A stretch of DNA of 28,425 nt from CAZTZL01 sp964617625 (GCA_964617625.1 CAZTZL010000038.1:1-28425); one strand, 5' to 3'. Positions 8,237-15,918 are shown, numbered from the stretch's first letter. The notes: generated from the letters alone by a model not told the origin. Translations and numbers: made by a program.

Positions 8237-10111
8237 GTGAAAAATATAAATAAATTTTTTGTGGTTTTCGTTTTACTTTCTATTATGGCATTTGTTTGTG
8301 TTTCTTCGGCGACTGAAACGCCTGGGGATTCTATCGAAGTAAAATATTATTTTAATCCAATCGTTAAAACGGCCACAAAAGTGTCTCATGCACAGCGGGA
8401 TATCGCTGCAAGCATTTCGGTCATTGAACCTGCCCAATTGCAAAGCGCAAACTCTTATACGGTTCTGGATCTTGTTAAAACCTATACGCCGGGACTCTAT
8501 TTAACCGAATGGGGCGTCATGGGTTTTGGGGTGGCCGGTTCTGCCGCGGGCAAGGTTTCCATCCGGGGTGTCGGAGGAACGGCCGATACCCATGTTTTAA
8601 TTTTAAGAAACGGCCGTCCCGATTTTATGGGGCTTATGGGCTGTACGATTGCTGACGAGTTTGCTGCGGACGGCGTGGAACGGATTGAAGTAGTTCGGGG
8701 GCCGGCGAGCTTTCTCTACGGATCGAATTCGACATCGGGTGTGATTAACATCATTTCAAAGAAAATGGCAGAAAATGGCTTTGATACCAGACTCAATGCC
8801 GGATACGGAGCCTATCATTCCCAGAAAATCGGGTTAAGCCACAGCGGAAAGCTAGGAACCTTCGATTATCAAATCACAGCCGCAAGAAGAAAAACAGACG
8901 GCCATCGGACCGATGCGAATAATAACTACAGGGGAGATTTTTACACAACCCGTCTCGGATACGAATTCAACAGGAATACATCCCTGGAAATAAACGGCAG
9001 TTTTGCCGATATTTTTCTTTTCGATCCGGGATTAACTTCTGCTCCCAAGAACGATGATTGGTACGACATCAAACGCTGGGGAGGAGATATCACGCTCAAT
9101 CACAGAAGCCGGCTGGGGGATTCCTATCTGAAATTGCACGGCAATTTCGGAAAGCACAAATTTGCGGACGGCTGGCGCTCTGATGATCAGATGATTGGCG
9201 CGATGTTCTATCATAATTTCAATCTGCTTCCCGGAAATACGGTCACGACAGGATTCGACTTCAAGCGGTTCGGAGGAAATGGCGAGAGCGGAACGAGTGT
9301 TCCGTATCAGGAAAAATATATCACTGAGTACGCACCGTATATTCATGTTCAGCAGCTTTTTCTGAAGAGATTAATCGGTTCGGCCGGTCTTCGAATTGAG
9401 AATAACGAAATGTTCGGTACGATTGTGATTCCCAAAGCAGGTCTTGTCGCTCATGTCGCCGAGGCTACTTCTTTAAGAGCCTCTGTATCCAAGGGATTCA
9501 GGAGTCCTTCTATCCGGGAGCTTTATTTCTTTCCCTCACATAATGAGGACTTGAAACCGGACGAAATCTGGAATTTTGAAATCGGATGGAACCAGCAGAT
9601 CGGCCGGCGATTGAACTTTGAGGCGGCTATTTTCCAATTGCAAGGGAATAATATCATTACGTTGAATAAAAGAGTTTCAGGAATGGGATATCAGTTAACC
9701 AACACGGGCGAGATCAAAAATTACGGCTATGAATTAACGCTTCACTGGATTCCAATTCAGGCATTTGAAATGGGCGGATCGTTTGCTTATGTGGATATGA
9801 GAAATCCGATTCCGAATGCTCCTGAAAGAAAGACGACTGCTTTTGCAGCCTTCCGTTTTCATCGGTTCAGTCTGACCGGTGATGTCAATATCGTAAAAGA
9901 TTGGATAGGGATGGACAACGCGGTTCCCGTACCACATACCTATCCCATGAACGATTATATGATTTTGAATTTTTCGCTGGCAGGTCCGATTTACGGCCCT
10001 CTTAATTTTAATATATCATTAAAGAACGCCATGGATGCGGAATATGAAGCCATGTACGGTTATCCCATGCCGGGACGGATGGCGTTTTTTGATGTCAGGT
10101 ACGATTTTTAG
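8237..10111 (+). CDS. TonB-dependent outer-membrane receptor, predicted nickel-regulated
   Basis: 624 residues. Residues 1-25 are a signal peptide ending near VSSATE. A plug domain spans about 44-176 (ISVIEPAQLQS, VSIRGVGG, then VERIEVVRGPASFLYG at 147-162 and NSTSGVINII), followed by a 22-strand-type barrel and an aromatic C-terminus (FFDVRYDF), the usual outer-membrane insertion signal. The barrel region PSIRELYFFPSHNEDLKPDEIWNFEIGWNQ is the conserved receptor segment. The start is GTG at 8237, with AGGGAG eight bases upstream. A promoter with an overlapping NikR-type operator controls it, so the ligand is most likely nickel in chelated form, or a nickel-cofactor-related compound. FrpB4 of Helicobacter is the known precedent for a NikR-controlled TonB receptor. 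It is followed three bases after its stop by an S component and then a methyltransferase. Confidence 0.92.
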   Translation: MKNINKFFVVFVLLSIMAFVCVSSATETPGDSIEVKYYFNPIVKTATKVSHAQRDIAASISVIEPAQLQSANSYTVLDLVKTYTPGLYLTEWGVMGFGVAGSAAGKVSIRGVGGTADTHVLILRNGRPDFMGLMGCTIADEFAADGVERIEVVRGPASFLYGSNSTSGVINIISKKMAENGFDTRLNAGYGAYHSQKIGLSHSGKLGTFDYQITAARRKTDGHRTDANNNYRGDFYTTRLGYEFNRNTSLEINGSFADIFLFDPGLTSAPKNDDWYDIKRWGGDITLNHRSRLGDSYLKLHGNFGKHKFADGWRSDDQMIGAMFYHNFNLLPGNTVTTGFDFKRFGGNGESGTSVPYQEKYITEYAPYIHVQQLFLKRLIGSAGLRIENNEMFGTIVIPKAGLVAHVAEATSLRASVSKGFRSPSIRELYFFPSHNEDLKPDEIWNFEIGWNQQIGRRLNFEAAIFQLQGNNIITLNKRVSGMGYQLTNTGEIKNYGYELTLHWIPIQAFEMGGSFAYVDMRNPIPNAPERKTTAFAAFRFHRFSLTGDVNIVKDWIGMDNAVPVPHTYPMNDYMILNFSLAGPIYGPLNFNISLKNAMDAEYEAMYGYPMPGRMAFFDVRYDF

Positions 10112-10114
10112 TAG

Positions 10115-10654
10115 ATGCAGACACCGGTTAAAAATTTGACTCTGAGTGCTCTTTTTATTGCGCTCGGTGTTTTGATTCCCATTCTATTTCACGGCTTCGG
10201 TCTCGGAAGCGTATTTCTTCCAATGTTTTGGCCAGTAGCCGCTTGTCCATTTTTCGTGCCGGTGTCGTACGCTGTTGCCGTGGGTGCCTTGACCCCGTTT
10301 GTCTCAACGCTTTTGACAGGTATGCCTCCTTTATCTCCGCCCGTGCTGCCGATGATGGTGGTTGAATTGATCGTACTTGCCGGTGCTACGGGCTGGTTTT
10401 ATAGAAAAACAGCTTTAGGAATATTCTGGGTGCTTCTTATCGGATTGCTTGTTTCCCGGGCAATCAATTTTTTTATCGCCGCGGCGCTAGCGCCGATTTT
10501 AGGATTGCCATCGATTTGGGTAGCAGTTGCTTCTAGTGCCAAGGGATTTCCGGGAATAACGGTTATTCTGGTTTGTGTTCCGATTTTTGTGAACCGTTTT
10601 AAAAAGGAATCCATCTTTAAATACAGGATAAGAAATGTCAAAAACGCATCGTGA
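10115..10654 (+). CDS. ECF-type transporter S component (membrane substrate-binding subunit)
   Basis: 179 residues with about six membrane helices and features of energy-coupling-factor S components: an N-terminal KNLTLSALFIALGVLIPILFH helix, then LGSVFLPMFWPVAACPFFVP and a TPFVSTLLTGMPP loop leading into PMMVVELIV, seen in several uncharacterised ECF S families. It is not a CbiM/NikM nickel subunit: it lacks the N-terminal Met-His metal-binding start of that group (it begins MQTPVKN). It starts three bases after the receptor stop and overlaps the methyltransferase by 20 bases, so all three are co-translated. The predicted job is inner-membrane passage of whatever the TonB receptor brings into the periplasm, using ECF ATPase and T subunits encoded elsewhere. 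The ligand is unknown. Confidence 0.75.
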   Translation: MQTPVKNLTLSALFIALGVLIPILFHGFGLGSVFLPMFWPVAACPFFVPVSYAVAVGALTPFVSTLLTGMPPLSPPVLPMMVVELIVLAGATGWFYRKTALGIFWVLLIGLLVSRAINFFIAAALAPILGLPSIWVAVASSAKGFPGITVILVCVPIFVNRFKKESIFKYRIRNVKNAS

Positions 10655-11237
10655 TTATTTTAACAGTCTGGCATCCGAATGGGATGCCATGGTGGAAGAT
10701 TTACCAGTTCTCCGCGACTATCTGCTCCGGTTCGGTGTGTCAAAGGGGGAGCGTGTTCTCGATGTGGGTGCGGGAACCGGGCGTTTGACCCGATATTTAA
10801 TCGAGCTGACAGGTCTGGAGGGACAGGTGATTGCTGAAGATATTTCCGAACGGATGCTGATCGAAGCCGGAAAATCGATCAATTCTGAAACTGTCCGTTT
10901 TGTCTGTGATGATGTGTGTGAACTTGCGTTGAAATCCGATTCTTTCGACAAGGTGATCTGTTTTTCCATCTTTCCCCATATTCTTCATCCGCAGAAAGCA
11001 TTGAGTGAAATTCGGCGTGTGCTTCGTCCCGGAGGCCGTCTCCTGATATTACATACTTCTGGCAGTCATGACCTCAACCGTTTTCATGCGTCATTAAATT
11101 CGGTTGTCTGCTATGACAAGCTGCCTCCTGCCGAGGGGATGGTTCCGCTGATCCGGAAATCGGGTTTGATGGAACGGTTAATCGAGGAAAGGGAGGATCT
11201 TTACTGGGTAGAAGCCGAAAAGCCGGCACAAAATTAA
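10635..11237 (+). CDS. Class I SAM-dependent methyltransferase
   Basis: 200 residues with the Rossmann methyltransferase motifs: motif I VLDVGAGTG at 41-49, the acidic residue after strand 2 (Asp69 in IAEDIS), FVCDDV at 89-94, and RRVLRPGGRLLILH at 127-140. The rest (SHDLNRFHAS, YDKLPPAEGMVPLI) belongs to a small-molecule methyltransferase subgroup not assigned here. The start ATG 10635 has AGGA in AGGATAAGAA upstream and overlaps the S-component gene by 20 bases. Being third in a NikR-type operon, it may modify the imported ligand or a metal-binding molecule made from it; this is inference. A rho-independent terminator follows at 11261-11298. Confidence 0.85.
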   Translation: MSKTHRDYFNSLASEWDAMVEDLPVLRDYLLRFGVSKGERVLDVGAGTGRLTRYLIELTGLEGQVIAEDISERMLIEAGKSINSETVRFVCDDVCELALKSDSFDKVICFSIFPHILHPQKALSEIRRVLRPGGRLLILHTSGSHDLNRFHASLNSVVCYDKLPPAEGMVPLIRKSGLMERLIEEREDLYWVEAEKPAQN

Positions 11238-11260
11238 TCATTCAAATAAATCGATCCCCG

Positions 11261-11298
11261 AACCTCCCGGAACTTTTGTTCTTTCGGGAGGTTTTTTT
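11261..11298 (+). terminator. Rho-independent terminator after the methyltransferase gene
   Basis: AACCTCCCG (11261-11269) pairs with CGGGAGGTT (11285-11293); an inner GAAC/GTTC stem extends it, and seven T bases (11292-11298) follow. It separates the TonB-receptor operon from larEBC, so larE needs read-through or its own promoter. Confidence 0.9.
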
Positions 11299-11396
11299 AT
11301 GATGGTGTTGTCCAAGAAAAACATTGATTTTAGAGTTAAAAATGATTAATCTTTATTTACGAGAGCTGTCATTAAATTTCTCTTTTGAGTTGCTTT

Positions 11397-12209
11397 ATGA
11401 ATGACATCGATAGAAAATTGAAAAAGCTAAAATCTCTTTTGAGTGAAATGGGCAATGTGCTTGTGGCTTTTTCCGGCGGAGTAGACAGTACATTTCTCGT
11501 TCAAATTGCCAGGGATGTGTTGGGAAACCGAGTTCTGGCGGTCACTGTGAAATCGGATGTGCATCCCGAGTTTGAACTGGATGAAGCCAGAGAGCTTGCG
11601 GAAGAAATCGGTGTCATACACCGAATCGTTGAACCGGCCGATTTGATGAAAGATCGATCGTTTATTTCCAATCCGCCCAACCGGTGTTATCTCTGCAAGA
11701 AATTGATTTTTACCACCCTTCGGGAATTGGCGGAAAAGGAAAACATACAATTTGTAGCGGATGGATCCAATTCGGACGATGCCGGAGATTTCCGGCCGGG
11801 CATGAAAGCACTTGATGAACTTGGTATCAGAAGTCCGCTAAAAGAAGCCGGATTGACAAAAGCGGAAATCCGACAGATTTCAAAAGAAAAAGGGCTGTCC
11901 AGCTGGAACAAACCAGCGATGGCCTGTCTGGCGACACGGATTCCATACGGTACGGAGATTACGAAAATAAAATTGAACCGCATTGCCGAGGCGGAAAAAT
12001 CTCTCCGCCAGCTTGGATTTCGTCATGTGCGTGTCCGCGATCATGATACTTTGGCGCGCATTGAAGTGTCCCCGGATCAAATTGCTTCAGTACTCGACGA
12101 GACAATCAACACGCTTGTTGTGATGAAATTGAAAACACTTGGATATAAATATGTCGCCCTGGATCTTGAGGGATACCGCACAGGAAGCTTAAACGAGGTA
12201 CTGGGTTAG
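11397..12209 (+). CDS. larE: NPN cofactor sulfur transferase LarE, three-cysteine type
   Basis: LarE is the ATP-dependent sulfur transferase that turns the carboxylates of pyridinium-3,5-biscarboxylate mononucleotide into thiocarboxylates for nickel-pincer cofactor synthesis. From ATG 11397 the protein has 270 residues: the PP-loop SGGVDS at 26-31, NRCYLCKK at 95-102, DGSNSDDAGDFRPG at 122-135, and KPAMACLATRIPYG at 172-185. Cys177 matches the sulfur-donor Cys176 of Lactiplantibacillus LarE. Cys97, Cys100 and Cys177 are the only cysteines; a CxxC plus a distant Cys is the pattern expected of [4Fe-4S]-carrying PP-loop sulfur transferases, so it may be catalytic rather than sacrificial. A TTG four codons upstream (11385) is an alternative start; neither start has a strong ribosome site. 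larB begins just after its stop. Confidence 0.93.
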   Translation: MNDIDRKLKKLKSLLSEMGNVLVAFSGGVDSTFLVQIARDVLGNRVLAVTVKSDVHPEFELDEARELAEEIGVIHRIVEPADLMKDRSFISNPPNRCYLCKKLIFTTLRELAEKENIQFVADGSNSDDAGDFRPGMKALDELGIRSPLKEAGLTKAEIRQISKEKGLSSWNKPAMACLATRIPYGTEITKIKLNRIAEAEKSLRQLGFRHVRVRDHDTLARIEVSPDQIASVLDETINTLVVMKLKTLGYKYVALDLEGYRTGSLNEVLG

Positions 12210-12210
12210 A

Positions 12211-12972
12211 ATGAACAGAGAAACCATCAAGAAGCTGCTCGAATCCGTCCGTTCCGGAGATCTGGACGTTGAGGAGGCGCTCGAAAAACTGCGGTCGCTG
12301 CCTTATGACGATCTCGGATTTGCCAAAATAGACACGCACCGGACCATGCGCAGGGGTTTTCCCGAAGTGATTTTTTGCGAAGGCAAAACCGTCGATCAAA
12401 TACAGGAAATTGTCCGGAAAATGACGGAGAACAGCGAGGTCATTCTAGCAATGCGCGCCGGAGAAGAAGTCTATCAGGCTGTCCAAAAAATCACCGATCA
12501 AGCGGAATACAATGCACCTGCAAGAGCGATCCTTGTCGGTAAAAAGTTAGCTGTAAAAGCGGAAAGCTGTATTCTCGTGATTTCGGCCGGAACAGCGGAC
12601 ATGCCGGTGTCGGAAGAAGCTGCATTCACAGCCGAGGCGATGGGGAACCGGGTTGAACGGTTAACGGATGTCGGTGTTGCCGGCGTACACCGGTTGCTTC
12701 GAAATGTGAAGCAGATACAATCGGCCAATGTACTGATTGTCGTGGCGGGTATGGAAGGCGCTCTGCCCGGTGTAGTGGCCGGACTGGTCGATAAACCAGT
12801 GATCGCTGTTCCAACCAGTGTGGGTTACGGCACGAATTTCGGAGGTGTTTCCGCTCTGCTCACCATGCTGAACAGCTGTGCACCCGGGCTGGGAGTCGTG
12901 AATATTGACAACGGTTTTGGGGCGGGTTATCTGGCGAGCTTGATCAATCAACTTGGTGAAGGGAAGAAATGA
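12211..12972 (+). CDS. larB: Nicotinate-adenine dinucleotide carboxylase/hydrolase LarB
   Basis: LarB carboxylates the pyridinium ring of nicotinic acid adenine dinucleotide and cleaves off AMP, the first step of NPN cofactor synthesis. The 253-residue length and PurE-like C-terminal domain fit: ILVISAGTADMPVSEEAAFTA at about 121-141, GVAGVHRLL, then VVAGMEGALPGVVAGLVDKPVIAVPTSVGYG and the glycine-rich end NIDNGFGAGYLA. The N-terminal part (LDVEEALEKLRSLPYDDLGFAKIDTHRTMRRGFPEVIF) is the conserved LarB-specific leader. The ATG starts one base after the larE stop, and its end overlaps larC as ATGA, so the three genes form one translational unit. Confidence 0.95.
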   Translation: MNRETIKKLLESVRSGDLDVEEALEKLRSLPYDDLGFAKIDTHRTMRRGFPEVIFCEGKTVDQIQEIVRKMTENSEVILAMRAGEEVYQAVQKITDQAEYNAPARAILVGKKLAVKAESCILVISAGTADMPVSEEAAFTAEAMGNRVERLTDVGVAGVHRLLRNVKQIQSANVLIVVAGMEGALPGVVAGLVDKPVIAVPTSVGYGTNFGGVSALLTMLNSCAPGLGVVNIDNGFGAGYLASLINQLGEGKK

Positions 12973-14150
12973 TGAGAATTGCCTATTTTGATTGTTTTTC
13001 CGGTGCAAGCGGTGATATGATTCTGGGCTCCCTGCTCGATTCAGGACTCAAGATTGAAGAGTTAAAAAATGAATTGAAGAAACTCAATCTTTCCGGTTAT
13101 AAAGTTCGTGCAACCAAGAAAACGAAAAGCGGCATTGCCGGAACCAAGTTCGATGTGGATATTTCGCACGATCAGCATCACCGGAGTTTGAAAGATATTT
13201 TTAAAATTGTCGATGACAGCAGTATTGATCCCGAAATCAAGAAAAAGAGCAAAGCGGTTTTCAAACGTCTGGGCGAAGCGGAAGCAAAAATTCACGATAA
13301 ATCGGTCGATGAAATTCATTTTCACGAAGTGGGAGCAGTCGATGCGATCGTGGATATTGTTGGAGCTGTCATTGGTTTTCATAGTCTCGGTATTCAGGGA
13401 ATTTATGTGTCCAAACTTCATGTCGGAACCGGAACGGTGGAATGCGCCCATGGAACACTTCCAGTTCCCGCGCCGGCGACTGCTGAACTGCTTCAGGGAG
13501 TGCCGATCTATTCCACCGGAATCGAAGGGGAGTTGGTCACGCCGACTGGCGCGGCAATCCTTTCGACGCTGTCAAGCCATTTCGGCTCGATGCCCGAAAT
13601 GATTATTGAAAAGATTGGTTACGGTCTGGGAGGGAAAGAACTTACCATTCCCAATGCGCTTCGCGTCTGCATCGGCAGATTCGAAGGCATTTTTTCAGAG
13701 GACAGGGTGCAGCTTATCGAAACCAACATTGATGACATGAATCCACAGTTCTATGATCACATCATGCAGATGCTCTATACCGAAGGCGCCAAGGAAGTGT
13801 ATATGACACCGGTTTATATGAAGAAAAACCGGCCCGGAACACTTCTCAGTGTAATTGCCTCAATCGATAAAGTCGATTCGTTAATCGAAATCATTTTTCA
13901 AGAGACTACTACGCTTGGCGTGCGGATTTCCGATGTGAAGAAGCGAAAGGTGCTCAAACGGGAACTCATTACAGTGGACACACCCTGGGGTAAGGCACAC
14001 GTCAAAGTCCGGATGATCAGTGAGGACAAGAAAATCATCTCTCCCGAATATGATGACTGCAAAAAGCTGGCTAAGAAGAATCGGCTGCCGATTCAGGAGA
14101 TTTACGAAGCGATCAGACGAATCGCCTCTGAACGATTGGATCGATCCTGA
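12969..14150 (+). CDS. larC: NPN cofactor nickel insertase LarC (single ORF)
   Basis: LarC is the CTP-dependent cyclometallase that inserts nickel into the dithiocarboxylate nucleotide to finish the nickel-pincer cofactor used by LarA-type racemases and epimerases. 393 residues: the N-terminal FDCFSGASGDMILGSLLDSG, the HFHEVGAVDAIVD motif at 117-129, GTVECAHGTLPVPAPATAELL at 155-175 and GELVTPTGAAIL at 187-198; a C-terminal domain starts near 257 (LIETNIDDMNPQFYDHIM). The gene is one uninterrupted frame, unlike Lactiplantibacillus, where larC1 and larC2 are joined by a programmed frameshift. The start overlaps the larB stop (ATGA); the second ATG, one codon later, is equally possible. A diverged copy of its last 21 codons lies 175 bases downstream. 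Confidence 0.95.
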   Translation: MMRIAYFDCFSGASGDMILGSLLDSGLKIEELKNELKKLNLSGYKVRATKKTKSGIAGTKFDVDISHDQHHRSLKDIFKIVDDSSIDPEIKKKSKAVFKRLGEAEAKIHDKSVDEIHFHEVGAVDAIVDIVGAVIGFHSLGIQGIYVSKLHVGTGTVECAHGTLPVPAPATAELLQGVPIYSTGIEGELVTPTGAAILSTLSSHFGSMPEMIIEKIGYGLGGKELTIPNALRVCIGRFEGIFSEDRVQLIETNIDDMNPQFYDHIMQMLYTEGAKEVYMTPVYMKKNRPGTLLSVIASIDKVDSLIEIIFQETTTLGVRISDVKKRKVLKRELITVDTPWGKAHVKVRMISEDKKIISPEYDDCKKLAKKNRLPIQEIYEAIRRIASERLDRS

Positions 14151-14211
14151 AACGGTTTGGATATGTCACTTTTTCAGTGGGATTGATAATCAATTTAGAA
14201 GTGAATAAATC

Positions 14212-14313
14212 GTCATTCCGGTCCTTTGAATACTCAAGGACAAGCTCCGTGCCGGAATCTCATTCGGTATATTGTGTTTGAAAAAGGAGATGCCGGCATA
14301 AAGCCGGCATGAC
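14212..14313. repeat. MITE-like hairpin repeat, copy 1
   Basis: It begins GTCATTCCGG and ends GCCGGCATGAC, imperfect terminal inverted repeats. Inside are a TGCCGGAATCTCATT block and the strong hairpin ATGCCGGC-ATAAA-GCCGGCAT. Compared with copy 3 it has extra bases in the left hairpin (a CTTTGAATACTCAAGG stem). Confidence 0.8.
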
Positions 14314-14324
14314 AGAAAAATCGT

Positions 14325-14390
14325 ATACCGATGCAAGAGATTTACGAATCGGTCAAACAGATAGCGGCGGAACAATTAAGTCGCTCTTAA
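14325..14390 (+). pseudogene. Remnant of a second larC 3' end
   Basis: The plus-strand frame ending in TAA at 14388-14390 encodes PMQEIYESVKQIAAEQLSRS before the stop. The intact larC ends PIQEIYEAIRRIASERLDRS. 12 of the last 21 residues agree, most others are conservative, and both stop at the same place, while the DNA is only about 70% identical. Nothing upstream of about 14320 matches larC, because repeat copy 1 occupies that position. It is therefore an orphan tail, not a gene. Confidence 0.8.
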
Positions 14391-14413
14391 AAATTCCATA
14401 GTTATATTTTATT

Positions 14414-14447
14414 GAAAAAAGAGATGCCGGCATAAAGCCGGCATGAC
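14414..14447. repeat. MITE-like hairpin repeat, partial copy 2
   Basis: Only the right half is present: GAAAAAAGAGATGCCGGC, then ATAAAGCCGGCATGAC. The hairpin is identical to that of copy 1. It lies just past the 3' end of the GIY-YIG gene. Confidence 0.75.
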
Positions 14448-14477
14448 AAATGTTGATAATTTAGTGATGTGCTTTTG

Positions 14478-14771
14478 TCAGATCAGATCATCATATAAAT
14501 CTTTCCATTCCGGATTCATTTCGTTGATCGCATTTTCTTTATAGATTTTTTTCCATTTTTTTATTCTCTTTTCTTGAGTTATCGCGGAATAAACATCTTT
14601 TGTTGCTTCATACCAGACCAATTTATGGCAATTGTATTTTTTTGTAAAACCGTCGATGAGATTATTTTTATGTTCATACACCCTGCGAATCAGATTATTG
14701 GTAATGCCATTATAGAGGACTGTATTGTATTTGTTGGTCATTATGTAAACATAATATTGTTTTTCATGCAT
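14478..14771 (-). CDS. Small GIY-YIG family endonuclease
   Basis: 97 residues from ATG 14771, making a stand-alone GIY-YIG domain: KQYYVYIMTNKYNTVLYNGITNNLIRRVYEH covers the two conserved strands (VYI at 8-10, YNG at 20-22), Arg29/Arg30, and Glu67 in QEKRIKKW as the probable metal-binding glutamate, with the usual MNPEWKDLYDDL ending. It belongs to the small YhbQ/UvrC-like group, whose cellular role is poorly known. The frame stays open upstream to 14879, but those codons are the hairpin repeat itself, so the short start is chosen. The gene is bracketed by a repeat copy on each side, suggesting that gene and repeats travel together. Confidence 0.85.
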   Translation of the reverse strand: MHEKQYYVYIMTNKYNTVLYNGITNNLIRRVYEHKNNLIDGFTKKYNCHKLVWYEATKDVYSAITQEKRIKKWKKIYKENAINEMNPEWKDLYDDLI

Positions 14772-14813
14772 CGTTAATACCAATCCATAAATCAAATAAA
14801 TAACAAAATTATT

Positions 14814-14893
14814 GTCATTCCGGCCGAAGTGCCGGAATCTCATTGGTTGTAATTTCATCGGAAAAGGAGATGCCGGCATGAAGCCGGCATGAC
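14814..14893. repeat. MITE-like hairpin repeat, copy 3
   Basis: An 80-base unit with ends GTCATTCCGGCCG and AAGCCGGCATGAC (imperfect inverted repeats). It holds two hairpins: TTCCGGC-CGAAG-TGCCGGAA and ATGCCGGC-ATGAA-GCCGGCAT. The 10 bases after the right end (AGAAAAATCG) are also shared with copy 1. Confidence 0.85.
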
Positions 14894-14958
14894 AGAAAAA
14901 TCGAATGTTTGTTTATATTTCTATAACAAGTATATTGAAATTACTTCCAAATAAAGAG

Positions 14959-15759
14959 TCAATTTGACAAATCCTTGAATCCTTCCGTAATTTTGGCGAT
15001 CTGCTCGAATTTTGACATGACCTGATCCAGTTGTTCTCCCTGACGATACGTGTCTTTGTCCAGCCGGCCTGCCGGATTAAGTTCGCTGAGTACATTCGTT
15101 TGATTCATGTTCGGATTTTCATGGGCAAAAGGCCAGAGTCTGAAAGAGCCCCCGGTGATTTCGTCGATGACCGTGGCCTTGCCGTCGATCAGGCCGTATT
15201 CCAGTTTAAAGTCGATCAACTGAATGTTGAAACGGGCGAATGCCGATTCCAGAACTTCGAAAACCTCGGTATTGATTTTCTTCATATCTGCGTAAATTTC
15301 GCCATCCTTTTTTGCCCGGATGATGTAGTCGATATAGGACTCATCCAGCATGGGGTCATGAAGCGGATCGTCTTTGTAATGAAACTGGGTCACCGGAGGA
15401 TTGTATCTTTTCCCTTCCTCTTCGCCGCCCCAGTGGAGGATCGAACCTGCGGCGACGCGGCGTGTGACGACTTCCAGATTGATCTTAAAATCGAGCTTTT
15501 TAACCAGAGTCACTTTTTCTTCCGGGCTTTCGATGTAATGGGTCCGCATGTTTTTCCTGTTGAGATATTCGAAAATATCGCGGTTCGTTTTCCAGTCGAT
15601 TAAAGCTTTACCTGTAATCACATCGTGTTTGACTCCGTCCCCGGCCGTGATGTCATCTTTGAATACCATGAAGACCGATTTCGGATCTTTGGGGTTTTCG
15701 TAGATGATTTTGGTTTTGCCTTCAGCGAGTTTTTTATGGGATTTAAAATCAATGGACAT
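14959..15759 (-). CDS. purC: SAICAR synthetase PurC
   Basis: Phosphoribosylaminoimidazole-succinocarboxamide synthase joins aspartate to CAIR using ATP in purine synthesis (cytoplasm). 266 residues: the N-terminal nucleotide-binding part KKLAEGKTKIIYENP at 9-23, VFKDDITAGDGVKHDVITGK, the signature EVVTRRVAAGSIL, and QLIDFKLEYGLIDGKATVIDEITGG with RLWPF. The length is near the 240-residue norm, with a short helical C-terminal extension. ATG 15759 has AAGGGG about nine bases upstream. It is a single-gene unit, with no other pur gene beside it. Confidence 0.95.
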   Translation of the reverse strand: MSIDFKSHKKLAEGKTKIIYENPKDPKSVFMVFKDDITAGDGVKHDVITGKALIDWKTNRDIFEYLNRKNMRTHYIESPEEKVTLVKKLDFKINLEVVTRRVAAGSILHWGGEEEGKRYNPPVTQFHYKDDPLHDPMLDESYIDYIIRAKKDGEIYADMKKINTEVFEVLESAFARFNIQLIDFKLEYGLIDGKATVIDEITGGSFRLWPFAHENPNMNQTNVLSELNPAGRLDKDTYRQGEQLDQVMSKFEQIAKITEGFKDLSN

Positions 15760-15918
15760 AGTTTACGCCCCTTCAAGCTTAATTTTTAGGATTTTTAAAA
15801 TTATAATCATTTTTGGCTTAATACGCAAGTATTAAGAAAAATCAGGAACGAATATTTGATGCGTAAAGGGGAACCAGATCATAAAAAATTTCGTCAAATG
15901 GGTGTGTTGTTTTTTCTC

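Noticed and set aside
11306..11332. GTGTTGT upstream of larE as a NikR half-site
   Set aside because: No matching inverted half at 13-14 bases, so it is not a credible operator.
14772..14879. In-frame N-terminal extension of the GIY-YIG gene
   Set aside because: These codons are the hairpin repeat copy and spacer; the normal GIY-YIG start is at 14771.
14212..14893. CRISPR-like array
   Set aside because: Repeats are irregularly spaced hairpin elements with no uniform spacers and no cas genes.
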